Counted from the first letter of the stretch, positions 36,985-46,871 are shown. The stretch: DNA of 64,000 bases from Caballeronia cordobensis (GCF_001544575.2 NZ_FCNY02000001.1:62001-126000); one strand, 5' to 3'. Notes: generated by a model from the sequence alone, not told the origin. Made by a program: numbers and translations.

Positions 36985-37734
36985 ATGTCCCAGACCCAAG
37001 CCACCAGCAGCCTGTCGTTCGCCGCACCCGCCGTCATCGCCGATGACGCCTCCGCCGATCTCCCGCAACTCGCATCGTTCGATATTCCGTCGCGCATCGC
37101 CGCCGCGCTCGACGCCATGCGCGAAGGCCGCCCCGTCGTGTTGCAGGACGACGACGATCGCGAGAACGAAGCCGATCTGATCGTCGCCGCCGAAAAGCTC
37201 ACCGACGCCACGATGGCGCTTCTGATCCGCGAATGCAGCGGCATCGTGTGCCTGTGCCTGCCCGACGAAAAAGTGCGCGCGCTCGAACTCCCGCCGATGG
37301 CCGCCGCCAACGGCAGCCGCTACGGCACCGCGTTCACCGTGTCGATCGAAGCGCGCGAAGGCGTGACCACGGGCGTGTCGGCGGCCGATCGCGTGACGAC
37401 CATTCGCGCGGCCATCGCCGATCACGCGAAGCCGGGCGATATCGTCCGTCCCGGTCATGTCTTCCCGCTTCGCGCGATGCCGGGCGGCGTGCTCGCGCGG
37501 CGCGGCCACACGGAAGGCACGGTCGATCTGGCCGTCCTCGCCGGCCTCAAGCCCGCAGGCGTTTTGTGCGAACTGATGAACGCCGACGGCACGATGACGC
37601 GCGGCGCGCAAGTCGAGCGCTTCTCGAAGGAACACGGCCTGCCGATGCTGACCATCGCGGAACTGGTCGAATTCCGCGCGGCGCTGGCGGCCGCGCGTGA
37701 ATCGGCTGTCGAAGCGGTCGAAGAAGTGGCTTAA
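36985..37734 (+). CDS. ribB: 3,4-dihydroxy-2-butanone-4-phosphate synthase
   Basis: A 249-residue riboflavin enzyme that converts ribulose 5-phosphate to the four-carbon unit of riboflavin. After an N-terminal extension of about 35 residues, [34 protein letters not shown] carries the acidic metal site. [58 protein letters not shown] and [13 protein letters not shown] follow. There is no C-terminal GTP cyclohydrolase II domain, so this is the stand-alone form. It is controlled by the FMN riboswitch upstream. Confidence 0.96.
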   Translation: MSQTQATSSLSFAAPAVIADDASADLPQLASFDIPSRIAAALDAMREGRPVVLQDDDDRENEADLIVAAEKLTDATMALLIRECSGIVCLCLPDEKVRALELPPMAAANGSRYGTAFTVSIEAREGVTTGVSAADRVTTIRAAIADHAKPGDIVRPGHVFPLRAMPGGVLARRGHTEGTVDLAVLAGLKPAGVLCELMNADGTMTRGAQVERFSKEHGLPMLTIAELVEFRAALAAARESAVEAVEEVA

Positions 37735-37737
37735 AAC

Positions 37738-38424
37738 TCAGGAAAGCACGTCGCCGAAATCCCCGCGCACGCCCGCCGCGACGAGCGCGGGCAGTTCGTT
37801 CATGTGCTCCATGATCCGCGTGATGCCGGTTTCGCGCAGCACCTGAGCGTAGCCGGACGGAATATGGCTCGCGCCGACGAACGCGATGGTCTTCATGCCC
37901 GCCGCGCGCGCCGCCGTCAGGCCGGCGACGCTGTCCTCCACGACGAGGCAGCGCGCCGGATCGACTTCGAGCGTGCGCGCCGCGAGCAGATAAACATCCG
38001 GATAAGGCTTCGGCCGCTCGACCTGCTGCGCGCTGAACACCCGCGCGCCGACGATCTCGGCCAGCCCCGCGCGCCGCACCGACGCGCGCACGCGCTCCAT
38101 CCGGCTGTTCGACACGACCGCGACCGGCAGGCCGCAGCCTTCCAGCGCGGCGCGCACGCCCGCGATCGGTCCGACCGAGCGCGCCAGCTCCACGGAGACG
38201 CGCGCCTCGATCGTATCGACGAAATTCGGCGGCATGGCAATGCCGAACCGGGTCTCCAGATGCGCGAGAAAGCGCGACGTTTGCTGCCCGAAGGCCGTCT
38301 TGACGACCGGTTTGAAGTCGATGCCGGGAAACGTCTCGGTGAGGACGTCCAGCATCACGCGATCCGCGATGACTTCGCTATCGACGAGCACGCCGTCGCA
38401 ATCGCAGATGAGATGATCGATCAT
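37738..38424 (-). CDS. HAD-superfamily phosphatase (beta-phosphoglucomutase-like)
   Basis: A 228-residue hydrolase. Motif I CDCDGVLVDSEVIA (about 7-20) has the nucleophile Asp; motif II is VVSNSRMERV (about 108), motif III the Lys of ERPKPYPDVYLLAA (about 144), and motif IV VVEDSVAGLTAARAAG (about 169-184). The small helical cap at residues 20-85 places it with phosphoglycolate/sugar-phosphate phosphatases. It converges on ribB, 3 bases from its stop. The substrate is unknown. Confidence 0.9.
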   Translation of the reverse strand: MIDHLICDCDGVLVDSEVIADRVMLDVLTETFPGIDFKPVVKTAFGQQTSRFLAHLETRFGIAMPPNFVDTIEARVSVELARSVGPIAGVRAALEGCGLPVAVVSNSRMERVRASVRRAGLAEIVGARVFSAQQVERPKPYPDVYLLAARTLEVDPARCLVVEDSVAGLTAARAAGMKTIAFVGASHIPSGYAQVLRETGITRIMEHMNELPALVAAGVRGDFGDVLS

Positions 38425-38461
38425 GTTGGCTCGGATTACGTTGAGCCAACATGATAAGCGC

Positions 38462-39640
38462 TCAGCAGGCGTCGGCCGCTTTTACTTCGGATGTAATGCG
38501 CGGCGCGTCCAGCCGCGCGGCCCAGAACGTCACGCCGAGCGCGGCCAGCGCGACGAGCGCCGCGGCCCACGGCAGCGCATCGAGCGCATGGCCGTGCGTC
38601 AGGACCGCGCCGCCGAGCCACGCGCCGCCGGCATTGCCCACGTTGAATGCACCGATATTGAGCGTCGAAGCGAGATTCGGCGCGTCTTTCGCTTTTTCGA
38701 CGACGCGCGTCTGCAGCGGCGGCACCGTCGCGAACGCCGCGATGCCCCACACGAAAATCGTGACGATCGCGCCGATCTGGCTGTGGCTCGTCTTCGCGAA
38801 CACCGCCATGACGATGGCGAGCGCGGCGAGAATGCCCATCAGCGAGGGCATCAGCGCGCGGTCGGCGAGCCTGCCGCCGATCGTATTGCCGATCGTCAGA
38901 CCGGCGCCGAACAGCACCAGAATCAGCGTGACGGCGCGCGGCGAGAAACCGCCGACCTGTTCGAGAATCGGCGCGATGTAGGTGAACACGACGAATACGC
39001 CGCCGAAGCCGAGCACCGTCATCGTCAATGCGAGCCAGACTTGCGGGTCGCGCAGCACGCGCACTTCCCGGCCCAGGCCGCTCGGCGCGGCGTCGTGCCG
39101 GTTCGGCACCAGCGCCGTGACGCCGAGCGCCGCGAGCACGCCGAGGCCCGCGACGATCCAGAACGTCGCGCGCCAGCCCAGTTCCTGACCAATGAACGTG
39201 CCGAACGGCACACCCAGCACGTTCGCGAGCGTGAGCCCGGTGAACATCAGCGCGATGGCGCTCGCGCGTTTGTCCGCCGGCACGAGCGACGCGGCCACGA
39301 CCGCGCCGATGCCGAAGAACGAGCCGTGCGCGAACGAGGTCACGACGCGCGCGACCATCAGCAGCCCGTAACCCGGCGCGACCGCGCACAGCACATTGCC
39401 GACGATGAACACGGCCATCAGCAGTTGCAGCGCAAGCTTGCGCGGCATTCTGGCGGTCAGCACGGCGAGCAGCGGCGCGCCGACCGCGACGCCCAGCGCG
39501 TAACCGGTGACGAGCAGGCCCGCCGACGGAATCGACACGGCGAGATCGCGCGCGACGTCGGGCAGCAGGCCCATGATGACGAACTCCGTCGTGCCGATGG
39601 CGAAAGCGCTGATCGCCAGCGCGAGAAGCGGAAGAGGCAT
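38462..39640 (-). CDS. MFS drug/sugar efflux transporter (DHA1, AraJ-like)
   Basis: A 392-residue, 12-helix exporter. FAIGTTEFVIMGLLPDVARDL (about 14-34) is the family start, GVAVGAPLLAVLTARMPRK (about 51-69) holds motif A, and LTLANVLGVPFGTFIGQELGW (about 151-171) is the antiporter motif C. AraJ/YdhP-type proteins export sugars, purines or drugs. It lies 18 bases downstream of the VOC gene on the same strand, and the divergent LysR gene lies beyond that, the usual layout of a LysR-controlled efflux or detoxification set. Confidence 0.9.
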   Translation of the reverse strand: MPLPLLALAISAFAIGTTEFVIMGLLPDVARDLAVSIPSAGLLVTGYALGVAVGAPLLAVLTARMPRKLALQLLMAVFIVGNVLCAVAPGYGLLMVARVVTSFAHGSFFGIGAVVAASLVPADKRASAIALMFTGLTLANVLGVPFGTFIGQELGWRATFWIVAGLGVLAALGVTALVPNRHDAAPSGLGREVRVLRDPQVWLALTMTVLGFGGVFVVFTYIAPILEQVGGFSPRAVTLILVLFGAGLTIGNTIGGRLADRALMPSLMGILAALAIVMAVFAKTSHSQIGAIVTIFVWGIAAFATVPPLQTRVVEKAKDAPNLASTLNIGAFNVGNAGGAWLGGAVLTHGHALDALPWAAALVALAALGVTFWAARLDAPRITSEVKAADAC

Positions 39641-39658
39641 GGTGACTCCAGTTCAGAT

Positions 39659-40036
39659 TCAGGATTCCGCGGTCACGAATTCGATGACGACAGCCGGCGC
39701 CAGCCGCACGAAAAGCTGCCGCTCGCGCGTGAGCGGCACGTCGGCGAGCTGATAGGCGTAGCCGTGACAGTCGAGGCGTTCGAGCAAGGCGCGCCACTCG
39801 ATTTCTTCGTCGATGCGCAGCGCCAGATGGTCGATGCGCGTCGCGGCCGGGCTGCTGGCCGAAGCGCCGACGCCCGAGGCGATCAGATGCACCGCCGGGC
39901 GCGAGCCGAGATACAGCCAGTAGCCTCCGACGCCGAAAGGCGGCCGCGGCCCGACGCGCATCCCGGCGATATCGACGAAAAAGCGCATGAGCGGATCGCA
40001 GTCGGGCGCGACGAGCGTGACGTGATCGAGTTGCAT
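39659..40036 (-). CDS. VOC-superfamily (glyoxalase/dioxygenase fold) protein
   Basis: A 125-residue vicinal-oxygen-chelate protein. It has the two half-domains MQLDHVTLVAPDCDPLMRFF and RIDHLALRIDEEIEW, with metal-ligand His residues at about 5 and 69, and a late Glu in VVIEFV (about 121). Such proteins bind a metal and act on glutathione adducts, catechols or antibiotics. It is the first gene of the minus-strand pair with the MFS exporter. Confidence 0.8.
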   Translation of the reverse strand: MQLDHVTLVAPDCDPLMRFFVDIAGMRVGPRPPFGVGGYWLYLGSRPAVHLIASGVGASASSPAATRIDHLALRIDEEIEWRALLERLDCHGYAYQLADVPLTRERQLFVRLAPAVVIEFVTAES

Positions 40037-40120
40037 GGCTTGAACGCTCCGTGAACCGCGTGAAGGTTGCGATTGCCGTGCATTGTGCGAGCCGCGCACG
40101 TTTTTGAGAATTGGTCTACG

Positions 40121-40139
40121 CTTTGAATCATTATCAAAG
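40121..40139. promoter_or_regulatory. LysR-type operator between the regulator and the VOC/MFS genes
   Basis: A perfect inverted repeat CTTTGA-ATCATTA-TCAAAG contains the T-N11-A core expected of LysR proteins (T40124, A40136). It lies 12 bases before the LysR start and 85 before the divergent VOC start, suited to autorepression and control of the neighbours. Confidence 0.65.
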
Positions 40140-40150
40140 GCAGATTGAAA

Positions 40151-41140
40151 ATGACGATGGATCGGCTCGGCGACATGCGCCTTTTCGTGGAAGCGGCGGC
40201 GGCGGGGAGCCTGTCGGCGGCTGGGCGCAAGCTCGGGCTATCGCCGGCGGCGGCAAGCGCGCGCCTCATCAAGCTCGAAAAGGCGCTGCACACGCGGCTC
40301 TTCGAGCGCACGACGCGCCAGTTGCGCGTCACCGACGAAGGCCGTCTGTATCTGCAGCATTGCCGCATCGCGCTGCAGGCGATCGACGACGCCGAAGCCG
40401 CGCTTCAGGCCGGCCAGAACGTCGTGCGCGGCAAGGTGCGCATTTCGGCGACCTCGAATTTCGGGCGCTCGCTGCTGCGCGGCTGGCTCGACGAATTCAG
40501 CGCGCTGCATCCGGACGTGCGGTTCGCGCTCACGCTGTCGGATTCGGTGTCGAATCTGCTGCAGGAAGAAATCGATCTCGCGATCCGCTTCGGCGCGCCG
40601 CCCGACAGCGGGCTCGCCGCGCGCGCGCTCGCGCCGAATCGCCGGGTGCTGTGCGCGTCGCCGGACTATCTCGCGAAGAAAGGCGTGCCGGCGACGCCCG
40701 CCGAACTCGTCGGGCACGATTTCCTGGTCGTGGTCACGGCTGCGGGGCCGCTCAACGAACTGAGTTTCGTGCGCGGCGACGAGCGTTACGCGTACACGAT
40801 CCCGCTCGCGGACGCCTGGGAAACCAACGACGGCGCCCTGCTGCGCGAGTGGGCGCTCGCCGGGCACGGCATCGCGCACAAGTCGATCTGGGATATCGCG
40901 GCCGATGTCCGCGCCGGCACGCTCAGGATGGTGCTGCCCGACTGGTGCACGCACGAGGCCGCCGTCCACGCCCTCTTCCACGCGAACCGCTACATGGCGC
41001 CGCGCGTGCGCGTGCTGCTGGACTTTCTGGTCGAGCGCTTCCGCACCAACACGGACGAGTTGCTCGGCGAGCTTGCCTATCCGCCGGACAAGCGCCTAAC
41101 GCCGTCAGGAATGGCCGCCGGCGCTATAATATCGGGCTAA
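40151..41140 (+). CDS. LysR family transcriptional regulator
   Basis: A 329-residue regulator. The N-terminal winged helix-turn-helix (about 7-65) reads MRLFVEAAAAGSLSAAGRKLGLSPAAASARLIKLE, followed by the LFERTTRQLRVTDEG wing. The substrate-binding domain (about 95-300) is of the CrgA/AaeR-like group (FGRSLLRGWLDEFSALHPDVRFALTLSD). The start is the ATG at 40151. It is divergent from the VOC/MFS pair and has a perfect LysR palindrome upstream, so that pair is its probable target. Confidence 0.9.
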   Translation: MTMDRLGDMRLFVEAAAAGSLSAAGRKLGLSPAAASARLIKLEKALHTRLFERTTRQLRVTDEGRLYLQHCRIALQAIDDAEAALQAGQNVVRGKVRISATSNFGRSLLRGWLDEFSALHPDVRFALTLSDSVSNLLQEEIDLAIRFGAPPDSGLAARALAPNRRVLCASPDYLAKKGVPATPAELVGHDFLVVVTAAGPLNELSFVRGDERYAYTIPLADAWETNDGALLREWALAGHGIAHKSIWDIAADVRAGTLRMVLPDWCTHEAAVHALFHANRYMAPRVRVLLDFLVERFRTNTDELLGELAYPPDKRLTPSGMAAGAIISG

Positions 41141-41240
41141 ATTGCAGTAAAAAGCGGGCCGTTCACGGTAGAAGCGCTCGCAAAACCCTTCAATCCCTAA
41201 CCAGCGCCCCCAGGTTAACCACTGCGACCGGCGACGATTC

Positions 41241-42611
41241 ATGACCAAGAAAGTTTATGTAAAGACCTTTGGCTGCCAGATGAACGAGTACGACTCCGAC
41301 AAGATGGTCGACGTACTCGGCGCGGCGGAAGGACTCGTCAAGACGGACACGCCCGAAGACGCGGACGTCATTCTGTTCAACACGTGCTCGGTGCGCGAGA
41401 AGGCCCAGGAGAAAGTGTTCTCCGATCTCGGCCGCGTGCGCGAGCTCAAGGAAGCCAACCCGAATCTTCTGATCGGCGTCGGCGGTTGCGTCGCGAGCCA
41501 GGAAGGGGCGTCGATCGTCGCGCGCGCGCCGTATGTCGATCTCGTATTCGGCCCGCAGACGCTGCATCGCCTGCCCGCGATGATCGATCAGCGCCGCGCC
41601 ACCGGCCGCGCGCAGGTCGACATCTCGTTCCCGGAAATCGAGAAGTTCGATCACTTGCCGCCCGCGCGCGTCGACGGCCCGAGCGCGTTCGTGTCGATCA
41701 TGGAAGGCTGCTCGAAATATTGCAGCTATTGCGTCGTGCCGTACACGCGCGGCGAAGAAGTCTCGCGCCCGCTCGACGACGTGCTCACCGAAATCGCCGG
41801 CCTGGCGGATCAGGGCGTGCGCGAAGTCACGCTGCTCGGCCAGAACGTGAACGCTTACCGCGGCGCGCTGACGCTCGGTTCGTCCGAAATCGCGGATTTC
41901 GCGACGCTCATCGAGTACGTCGCCGAAGTGCCGGGCATCGAACGCATTCGTTACACCACGTCGCATCCGAAGGAATTCACGCAGCGTCTCATCGACACCT
42001 ACGCGAAGGTGCCCAAGCTCGTGTCGCATCTGCATTTGCCGGTGCAGCACGGCTCCGACCGCATCCTGATGGCGATGAAACGCGGCTATACCGTGCTCGA
42101 ATACAAGTCAGTCATCCGCAAGCTGCGCGCGATTCGCCCGGATTTGTCGCTGTCGACGGACTTCATCGTCGGCTTTCCCGGCGAGACCGAGGAAGATTTC
42201 AACAAGATGATGGCGCTCGTCGACGAGATGCGCTACGACACGAGCTTCTCGTTCATCTACAGCCCGCGCCCCGGCACGCCCGCCGCGAATCTGCACGACG
42301 ACACGCCGCGCGAAGTCAAGCTCAAACGCCTGCAACATCTTCAGGCGACGATCGAGGAAAACGTGCAGCGCATCAGCGCTTCGATGGTCGGCAAAACCGA
42401 GCGCATTCTGGTCGAACGCCCGGCGCGCAAGGATCCGAACGAGCTCGCGGGCCGCACGCAGAATAATCGCGTCGTCAATTTCCCCGCGCCGGCGGCATCG
42501 CACGCGCGCCTGATCGGGCAGATGATCGACGTGAAGATCGTGCACGCGTATCCGCATTCGCTGCGCGGCGAACTGGTGCTCGCGCCAGAGACGACCGCAG
42601 TCGCTTATTGA
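41241..42611 (+). CDS. miaB: tRNA-2-methylthio-N6-dimethylallyladenosine synthase MiaB
   Basis: A 456-residue radical-SAM methylthiotransferase that completes the A37 modification started by MiaA. N-terminal UPF0004 domain: [13 protein letters not shown] with Cys12, plus [12 protein letters not shown] and VGGCVA. The radical-SAM cluster Cys residues are 157, 161 and 164 (CSKYCSYC), the same numbers as in E. coli. A C-terminal TRAM domain starts about 380. It leads the miaB-phoH-ybeY cluster; TATAAT at 41125-41130 inside the end of the LysR gene may be its -10 box. Confidence 0.96.
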   Translation: MTKKVYVKTFGCQMNEYDSDKMVDVLGAAEGLVKTDTPEDADVILFNTCSVREKAQEKVFSDLGRVRELKEANPNLLIGVGGCVASQEGASIVARAPYVDLVFGPQTLHRLPAMIDQRRATGRAQVDISFPEIEKFDHLPPARVDGPSAFVSIMEGCSKYCSYCVVPYTRGEEVSRPLDDVLTEIAGLADQGVREVTLLGQNVNAYRGALTLGSSEIADFATLIEYVAEVPGIERIRYTTSHPKEFTQRLIDTYAKVPKLVSHLHLPVQHGSDRILMAMKRGYTVLEYKSVIRKLRAIRPDLSLSTDFIVGFPGETEEDFNKMMALVDEMRYDTSFSFIYSPRPGTPAANLHDDTPREVKLKRLQHLQATIEENVQRISASMVGKTERILVERPARKDPNELAGRTQNNRVVNFPAPAASHARLIGQMIDVKIVHAYPHSLRGELVLAPETTAVAY

Positions 42612-42623
42612 AGACAGCACACT

Positions 42624-43745
42624 TTGAAGAACGCTCCTACGCAGCATCTGGAATTCACCGCACCGCGCGAGGACAACGCGCGGCTCGCCAACCTCTGCGG
42701 CCCGCTCGACGAGAACCTGCGGCAGATCGAGCAGGCGCTCGACGTGACGCTTTCGCGGCGCGGCCACAAGATTTCGATTCGTGGCCGTGGCGCGAAAGTC
42801 GCGCTCGCCGCGCTCGAAAACTTCTACAATCGCGCGCGCGATCCGATTTCCGTCGACGATATTCAACTTGCGCTGGTCGAGGCGCGCCATGCCACCCGCC
42901 GTGCGCGGGAAGCGCGCGAGGCCAACGGCGAAGGCGGCGAAGTCGATCCGCGTTTTCGCGGCGACGATCCGGATCATCCCTTCGATGAACCGAGCGCCAC
43001 GATGGATCTCGGCGAAGACGAGGATCACGGTCCGAAGCTCTACACGCGACGCGCCGATCTCCGCGGCCGCACGCCGGCGCAGCGCGAATATCTCAAGCAG
43101 ATTCTTCAGCACGACGTGACCTTCGGCATCGGGCCGGCGGGCACGGGCAAGACCTATCTCGCGGTGGCGTGCGCGGTCGATGCGCTCGAACGCGATCAGG
43201 TGAAGCGCATCGTGCTCACGCGTCCGGCCGTCGAGGCGGGCGAGCGGCTCGGTTTCCTGCCGGGCGATCTCGCGCAGAAGGTCGATCCGTATCTGCGACC
43301 GCTGTACGACGCGCTCTACGATCTGCTCGGCTTCGACAAGACCGCGAAGATGTTCGAGCGCCAGATGATCGAAATCGCGCCGCTCGCCTACATGCGCGGC
43401 CGCACGCTGAACCACGCGTTCATCATTCTCGACGAGGCGCAGAACACCACGCCGGAGCAGATGAAGATGTTCCTGACGCGTATCGGCTTCGGCTCGAAGG
43501 CGGTCGTCACCGGCGACACGACGCAGGTCGATTTGCCGCGCGGACAGAAGAGCGGGCTCATCGAGGCGCAGCACGTGCTGTCGGAAGTGCGCGGCATCGC
43601 GATCACGCATTTCACCTCGGCGGACGTGGTGCGGCATCCGCTCGTCGCGCGCATCGTCGAGGCTTACGATGCGCAGGCGCAGAAAGACGCCGCATTGGCC
43701 GAGGCCGCGCGCCAGGCGCAACAGTCGCAGCACAAGTCCGAATGA
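42624..43745 (+). CDS. PhoH-family P-loop ATPase (YbeZ-like)
   Basis: A 373-residue ATPase that works with YbeY in rRNA processing. An N-terminal KH-like part (about 1-90) is followed by the PhoH domain: [33 protein letters not shown] (Walker A about 177-184), [34 protein letters not shown] and [25 protein letters not shown] (Walker B). The start is TTG at 42624, which keeps the conserved [19 protein letters not shown] opening. It begins 12 bases after miaB and its stop overlaps the ybeY start. Confidence 0.93.
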   Translation: MKNAPTQHLEFTAPREDNARLANLCGPLDENLRQIEQALDVTLSRRGHKISIRGRGAKVALAALENFYNRARDPISVDDIQLALVEARHATRRAREAREANGEGGEVDPRFRGDDPDHPFDEPSATMDLGEDEDHGPKLYTRRADLRGRTPAQREYLKQILQHDVTFGIGPAGTGKTYLAVACAVDALERDQVKRIVLTRPAVEAGERLGFLPGDLAQKVDPYLRPLYDALYDLLGFDKTAKMFERQMIEIAPLAYMRGRTLNHAFIILDEAQNTTPEQMKMFLTRIGFGSKAVVTGDTTQVDLPRGQKSGLIEAQHVLSEVRGIAITHFTSADVVRHPLVARIVEAYDAQAQKDAALAEAARQAQQSQHKSE

Positions 43746-44206
43746 CGCCGCGCCTCACGCTCACCTTGCAGTTTCCCGCCGCGAAGGCGTTTCCGTCGCA
43801 CAAGGCAATCCTGCCGCGCGCGACGGTCGTGCGCTGGATCAAGGCGTCGCTCTTCGCCGACGCCGAACTGACCGTGCGCTTCGTCAGCGAGGAAGAAGGC
43901 CGCATGCTCAACCGCACGTATCGGCAGAAAGATTACGCGACGAACGTGCTCACCTTCGCCTATGCGGAGTCCGAGGACGATCCCGTCGCGGGCGACCTGA
44001 TTCTGTGCTGTCCGGTGGTCGAGCGCGAGGCGGCCGAACAGGGCAAGCCGCTCGCGGCGCATTACGCGCATCTGATCGTCCACGGCACGCTGCATGCGCA
44101 GGGCTACGACCATGAAGTCGAGAGCGAGGCGCAAGAGATGGAATCGATCGAGACGGATATCATGCAATCTCTGGGATTTTCCGATCCTTACGTGCCCTTG
44201 ACCTGA
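43742..44206 (+). CDS. ybeY: Endoribonuclease YbeY
   Basis: A 154-residue metal-dependent RNase needed for 16S rRNA 3' maturation and ribosome quality control. The zinc motif H-x3-H-x5-H is intact in [16 protein letters not shown] (about 115-130). [28 protein letters not shown] is the conserved central block. Its ATG overlaps the phoH stop. Confidence 0.96.
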   Translation: MTPRLTLTLQFPAAKAFPSHKAILPRATVVRWIKASLFADAELTVRFVSEEEGRMLNRTYRQKDYATNVLTFAYAESEDDPVAGDLILCCPVVEREAAEQGKPLAAHYAHLIVHGTLHAQGYDHEVESEAQEMESIETDIMQSLGFSDPYVPLT

Positions 44207-44240
44207 GCCCGTCCGATGTCCTCGATGTGTTGAAAACGCC

Positions 44241-44921
44241 GTGAACGACAAGACGCCCGACTCCCCTTCACTCACTGACATTGCGTCTGCGCCCGACGCC
44301 GGCTATCCGCCCGCGCTCGGCGATTCCGCACTGTGGACGGAGGCCGAACTCGCGGCGTCTCGCGAAGCGGCGTTCGCGCATTGGGATGGCCAGTCGGACG
44401 TGTGGCTCTTCGGCTACGGATCGCTGATCTGGAACCCCGGGCTGCCGACGGTCGAAGCCGTGCGCGGGAAGGTGCATGGCTATCATCGCGGGCTGTATCT
44501 GTGGTCGCGGGTGAATCGCGGCACGCCGGAGCAGCCGGGCCTCGTGCTCGCGCTCGATCGCGGCGGCTCGTGCACCGGCATGGCGTTTCGTCTCGAGGGC
44601 GCCGGCGCGACCGAACATCTCGACGTATTGTGGCGCCGTGAAATGGCGATGGGCTCGTACCGGCCCGCGTGGCTGCCGTGCACGCTTGCGGACGGACGGC
44701 GCGTCGAGGCGCTCGCATTCGTGATGCGGCGCGAAGCGGCCTCATACACGGGCAAGCTCGCCGATCCGATCGTGCGCACGGTGCTGGGATGCGCGAGCGG
44801 CCGCTACGGCACGACACTCGATTACGTCAGCCGGACGGTCGAGGCGCTGAGAGAAAGCGGCATGCCGGACCGGGCGCTGGAGGCGTTGTTGAGGCGATGC
44901 CAGGCGCAAAAGCCGCAGTGA
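44241..44921 (+). CDS. ChaC-like gamma-glutamylcyclotransferase
   Basis: A 226-residue enzyme that splits glutathione or gamma-glutamyl dipeptides to 5-oxoproline. The substrate-binding loop WLFGYGSLIWNPG is at about 55-67. GYHRGLYLWSRVNRGTPEQPGLVLALDRGGSCTGMAFRL matches ChaC, and a Glu in the LDVLWRREM region (about 126) is the likely catalytic acid. It begins 34 bases after ybeY and ends where the HigBA insertion begins. Confidence 0.9.
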   Translation: MNDKTPDSPSLTDIASAPDAGYPPALGDSALWTEAELAASREAAFAHWDGQSDVWLFGYGSLIWNPGLPTVEAVRGKVHGYHRGLYLWSRVNRGTPEQPGLVLALDRGGSCTGMAFRLEGAGATEHLDVLWRREMAMGSYRPAWLPCTLADGRRVEALAFVMRREAASYTGKLADPIVRTVLGCASGRYGTTLDYVSRTVEALRESGMPDRALEALLRRCQAQKPQ

Positions 44922-45034
44922 TCCGTATGAAATTTGTTGTTGTGCATCGGCCGTTCGGCCAGCGGTGGGGGGCGGACCTTCATCGCGCCCATTCTTTCCG
45001 TTAAGGTCTTCGCCAGAGGCACGATGAACGCCAC

Positions 45035-45077
45035 GCGAACTTCGCATCTTGCGAACTTCGCGTTTTGCGAATAAAGT
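45035..45077 (+). promoter_or_regulatory. Promoter and double operator of the higBA module
   Basis: The perfect palindrome GCGAA-C-TTCGC occurs twice, at 45035-45045 and 45051-45061, 16 bases apart, with a further half site GCGAA at 45067-45071. A -35 box TTGCGA (45049-45054) and a -10 box TAAAGT (45072-45077), spaced 17, overlap the second copy. Repressor binding would block transcription, as in HigA autoregulation. Confidence 0.65.
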
Positions 45078-45115
45078 GGAATTCAAAGCGAGATCTTTCG
45101 GGAAGGGAAGGCAGG

Positions 45116-45415
45116 ATGCGGGTGATTTCGAAGAAGGTGCTGGAAGAATTCGTTGATAAGCACTCGGCCGCCAGGAGTTCTCTCTTCGCTTGGTATAGAT
45201 TGGCAAGTAAGTGTCAGGCAGACGACCTGAGCGGGCTCAGGAAAACTTTCAGCTCCATCGACTACGTTCCGCCCCAGTACTACGTGTTCGATATCGGCGG
45301 CAACAACTTTCGCGTCATCGCCGCGATTCACTTCAATCGGCAAATGTTGTTCGTTCGTCATGTGTTCACACACAAACAGTACGATCAATGGACCGAAGCA
45401 AACAGAGGCAAATGA
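45116..45415 (+). CDS. higB: HigB-family type II toxin
   Basis: A 99-residue RelE-superfamily mRNA interferase. RVISKKVLEEFVDKHSAARSSLFAWYRLASK and the DIGGNNFRVIAAIHFNRQMLFVRHVFTHKQYD block match the HigB branch, with basic catalytic residues and a late His/Tyr pair. The start ATG at 45116 follows AAGGCAGG. It overlaps the antitoxin gene by four bases. The toxin-first order is characteristic of higBA modules. Confidence 0.88.
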   Translation: MRVISKKVLEEFVDKHSAARSSLFAWYRLASKCQADDLSGLRKTFSSIDYVPPQYYVFDIGGNNFRVIAAIHFNRQMLFVRHVFTHKQYDQWTEANRGK

Positions 45416-45831
45416 AAGCTCATAGCCATTCGGGAGGCATTCCCGAATTCGCGAAAACCTGGTCCACGTTACAAGGCCAGGTCTTCCTCAAGCCGATTCG
45501 CAGCGACGACGACTATCGCAGGATGGTTGCGCTCGCCAACGAACTGGCCGATCACCTCGACGACGAAGAAGGATCGCTCGCCGATTTGTTCGGCGTGGTC
45601 ACGGACCTCATCGAAGTGTGGGAATCGCATCATCCGGACCTGCCGAGAGCCGAGCCGAAGGACGTCCTTCGCTATTTGCTGGACACGCACGACCTGAAGC
45701 AGAAGGACCTGGCCGACATCGCTTCGCCAACCGTTATCAGCGACATCCTCGCCGGCCGCCGCGCCATCAGCAAGAGCGTCGCGAAGGCGTTGGCCGAACG
45801 ATTCGGCACCGATGTCAGCGCTTTCCTGTGA
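45412..45831 (+). CDS. higA: HigA-family antitoxin with helix-turn-helix
   Basis: A 139-residue antitoxin and autorepressor. The N-terminal 80 residues are acidic (EEGSLADLFGVVTDLIEVWESHHPD) and probably bind the toxin. The C-terminal HTH is LLDTHDLKQKDLADIASPTVISDILAGRRAISKSVAKALAERF (about 90-133), close to E. coli HigA. It is translated from the ATGA overlap with higB. Its likely operators are the palindromes at 45035-45061. Confidence 0.88.
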   Translation: MKAHSHSGGIPEFAKTWSTLQGQVFLKPIRSDDDYRRMVALANELADHLDDEEGSLADLFGVVTDLIEVWESHHPDLPRAEPKDVLRYLLDTHDLKQKDLADIASPTVISDILAGRRAISKSVAKALAERFGTDVSAFL

Positions 45832-45965
45832 TTCCGCCTCATCGTGACAAGATGCTTCTCAACACAAACCGAAACATGCGCGCCGCGCCACGCAGCCCGC
45901 GTTTTTCCCTGGTGTATGCTTAACTTTCCGCAAACCCGCGCCCGGTCGCTTCCGGGCGCCCCGCT

Positions 45966-46871
45966 ATGAACGAACCCTATCCCAGTCGACGCCATTCCGA
46001 CAAACCGCAGGAAAAGCGCTCGCTTCTCGAACGCTTGACCGATTTCATCTCGCACGAGCCCGAATCCCGCGACGAGCTTCTCGAAGTGCTTCAGGACGCG
46101 CATGAGCGCAACCTGCTCGACGCCGATTCGCTCTCGATGATCGAAGGCGTCTTTCAGGTGTCCGATCTCTGCGCGCGCGACATCATGATTCCGCGCGCCC
46201 AGATGGACGCCATCAATATCGCGGACACGCCCGCCGAGTTCATCCCCTTCGTGCTCGAAAAAGCACACTCGCGCTATCCCGTGTACGAAGGCAATCGCGA
46301 CAACGTCATCGGCGTGCTGCTCGCGAAAGACCTCCTGCGCTACTACGCCGAAGAGGAATTCGACGTGCGCGGCATGCTGCGCCCCGCCGTCTTCATTCCG
46401 GAATCGAAGCGCCTGAACGTGCTGCTGCACGACTTTCGCGTGAACCGCAATCACATCGCGATCGTCGTCGACGAATACGGCGGCGTGGCGGGCCTCATCA
46501 CCATCGAGGACGTGCTGGAGCAGATCGTCGGCGATATCGAGGACGAATACGATTTCGACGAGGAAGCCGGCAACATCATCGCGACGCCCGACGGCAAGTA
46601 TCGCGTGCGCGCGCTCACCGGCATCGAACAGTTCAACGACGAATTCGGCACCGATTTCTCCGACGACGAAGTGGACACCATCGGCGGTCTCGTCACGCAT
46701 CGCTTCGGGCGCGTACCGCATCGCGGCGAAAAGGTGCGCATCGACGATTTCGTGTTCGAGATCCTGCGCGGCGACGCCCGGCAGATTCACGTTATCCTCG
46801 TGAGGCGCGTGCCGAATCTGGCGCAGCAACATCATCAATCGGGCGACGACGAAGACGAATTGCGCGACTAA
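45966..46871 (+). CDS. corC: CorC/HlyC-type CBS-pair protein
   Basis: A 301-residue cytoplasmic protein with two CBS domains (about 75-200; MIPRAQMDAINIADTPAEFIPFVLEKAHSRYPVY is the first) and a C-terminal transporter-associated domain (about 215-290). This short form lacks the DUF21 membrane part. E. coli CorC/YbeX sits in the same ybeZ-ybeY-ybeX-lnt order and affects magnesium efflux and ribosome metabolism. Here the chaC and higBA genes separate it from ybeY. Confidence 0.9.
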   Translation: MNEPYPSRRHSDKPQEKRSLLERLTDFISHEPESRDELLEVLQDAHERNLLDADSLSMIEGVFQVSDLCARDIMIPRAQMDAINIADTPAEFIPFVLEKAHSRYPVYEGNRDNVIGVLLAKDLLRYYAEEEFDVRGMLRPAVFIPESKRLNVLLHDFRVNRNHIAIVVDEYGGVAGLITIEDVLEQIVGDIEDEYDFDEEAGNIIATPDGKYRVRALTGIEQFNDEFGTDFSDDEVDTIGGLVTHRFGRVPHRGEKVRIDDFVFEILRGDARQIHVILVRRVPNLAQQHHQSGDDEDELRD

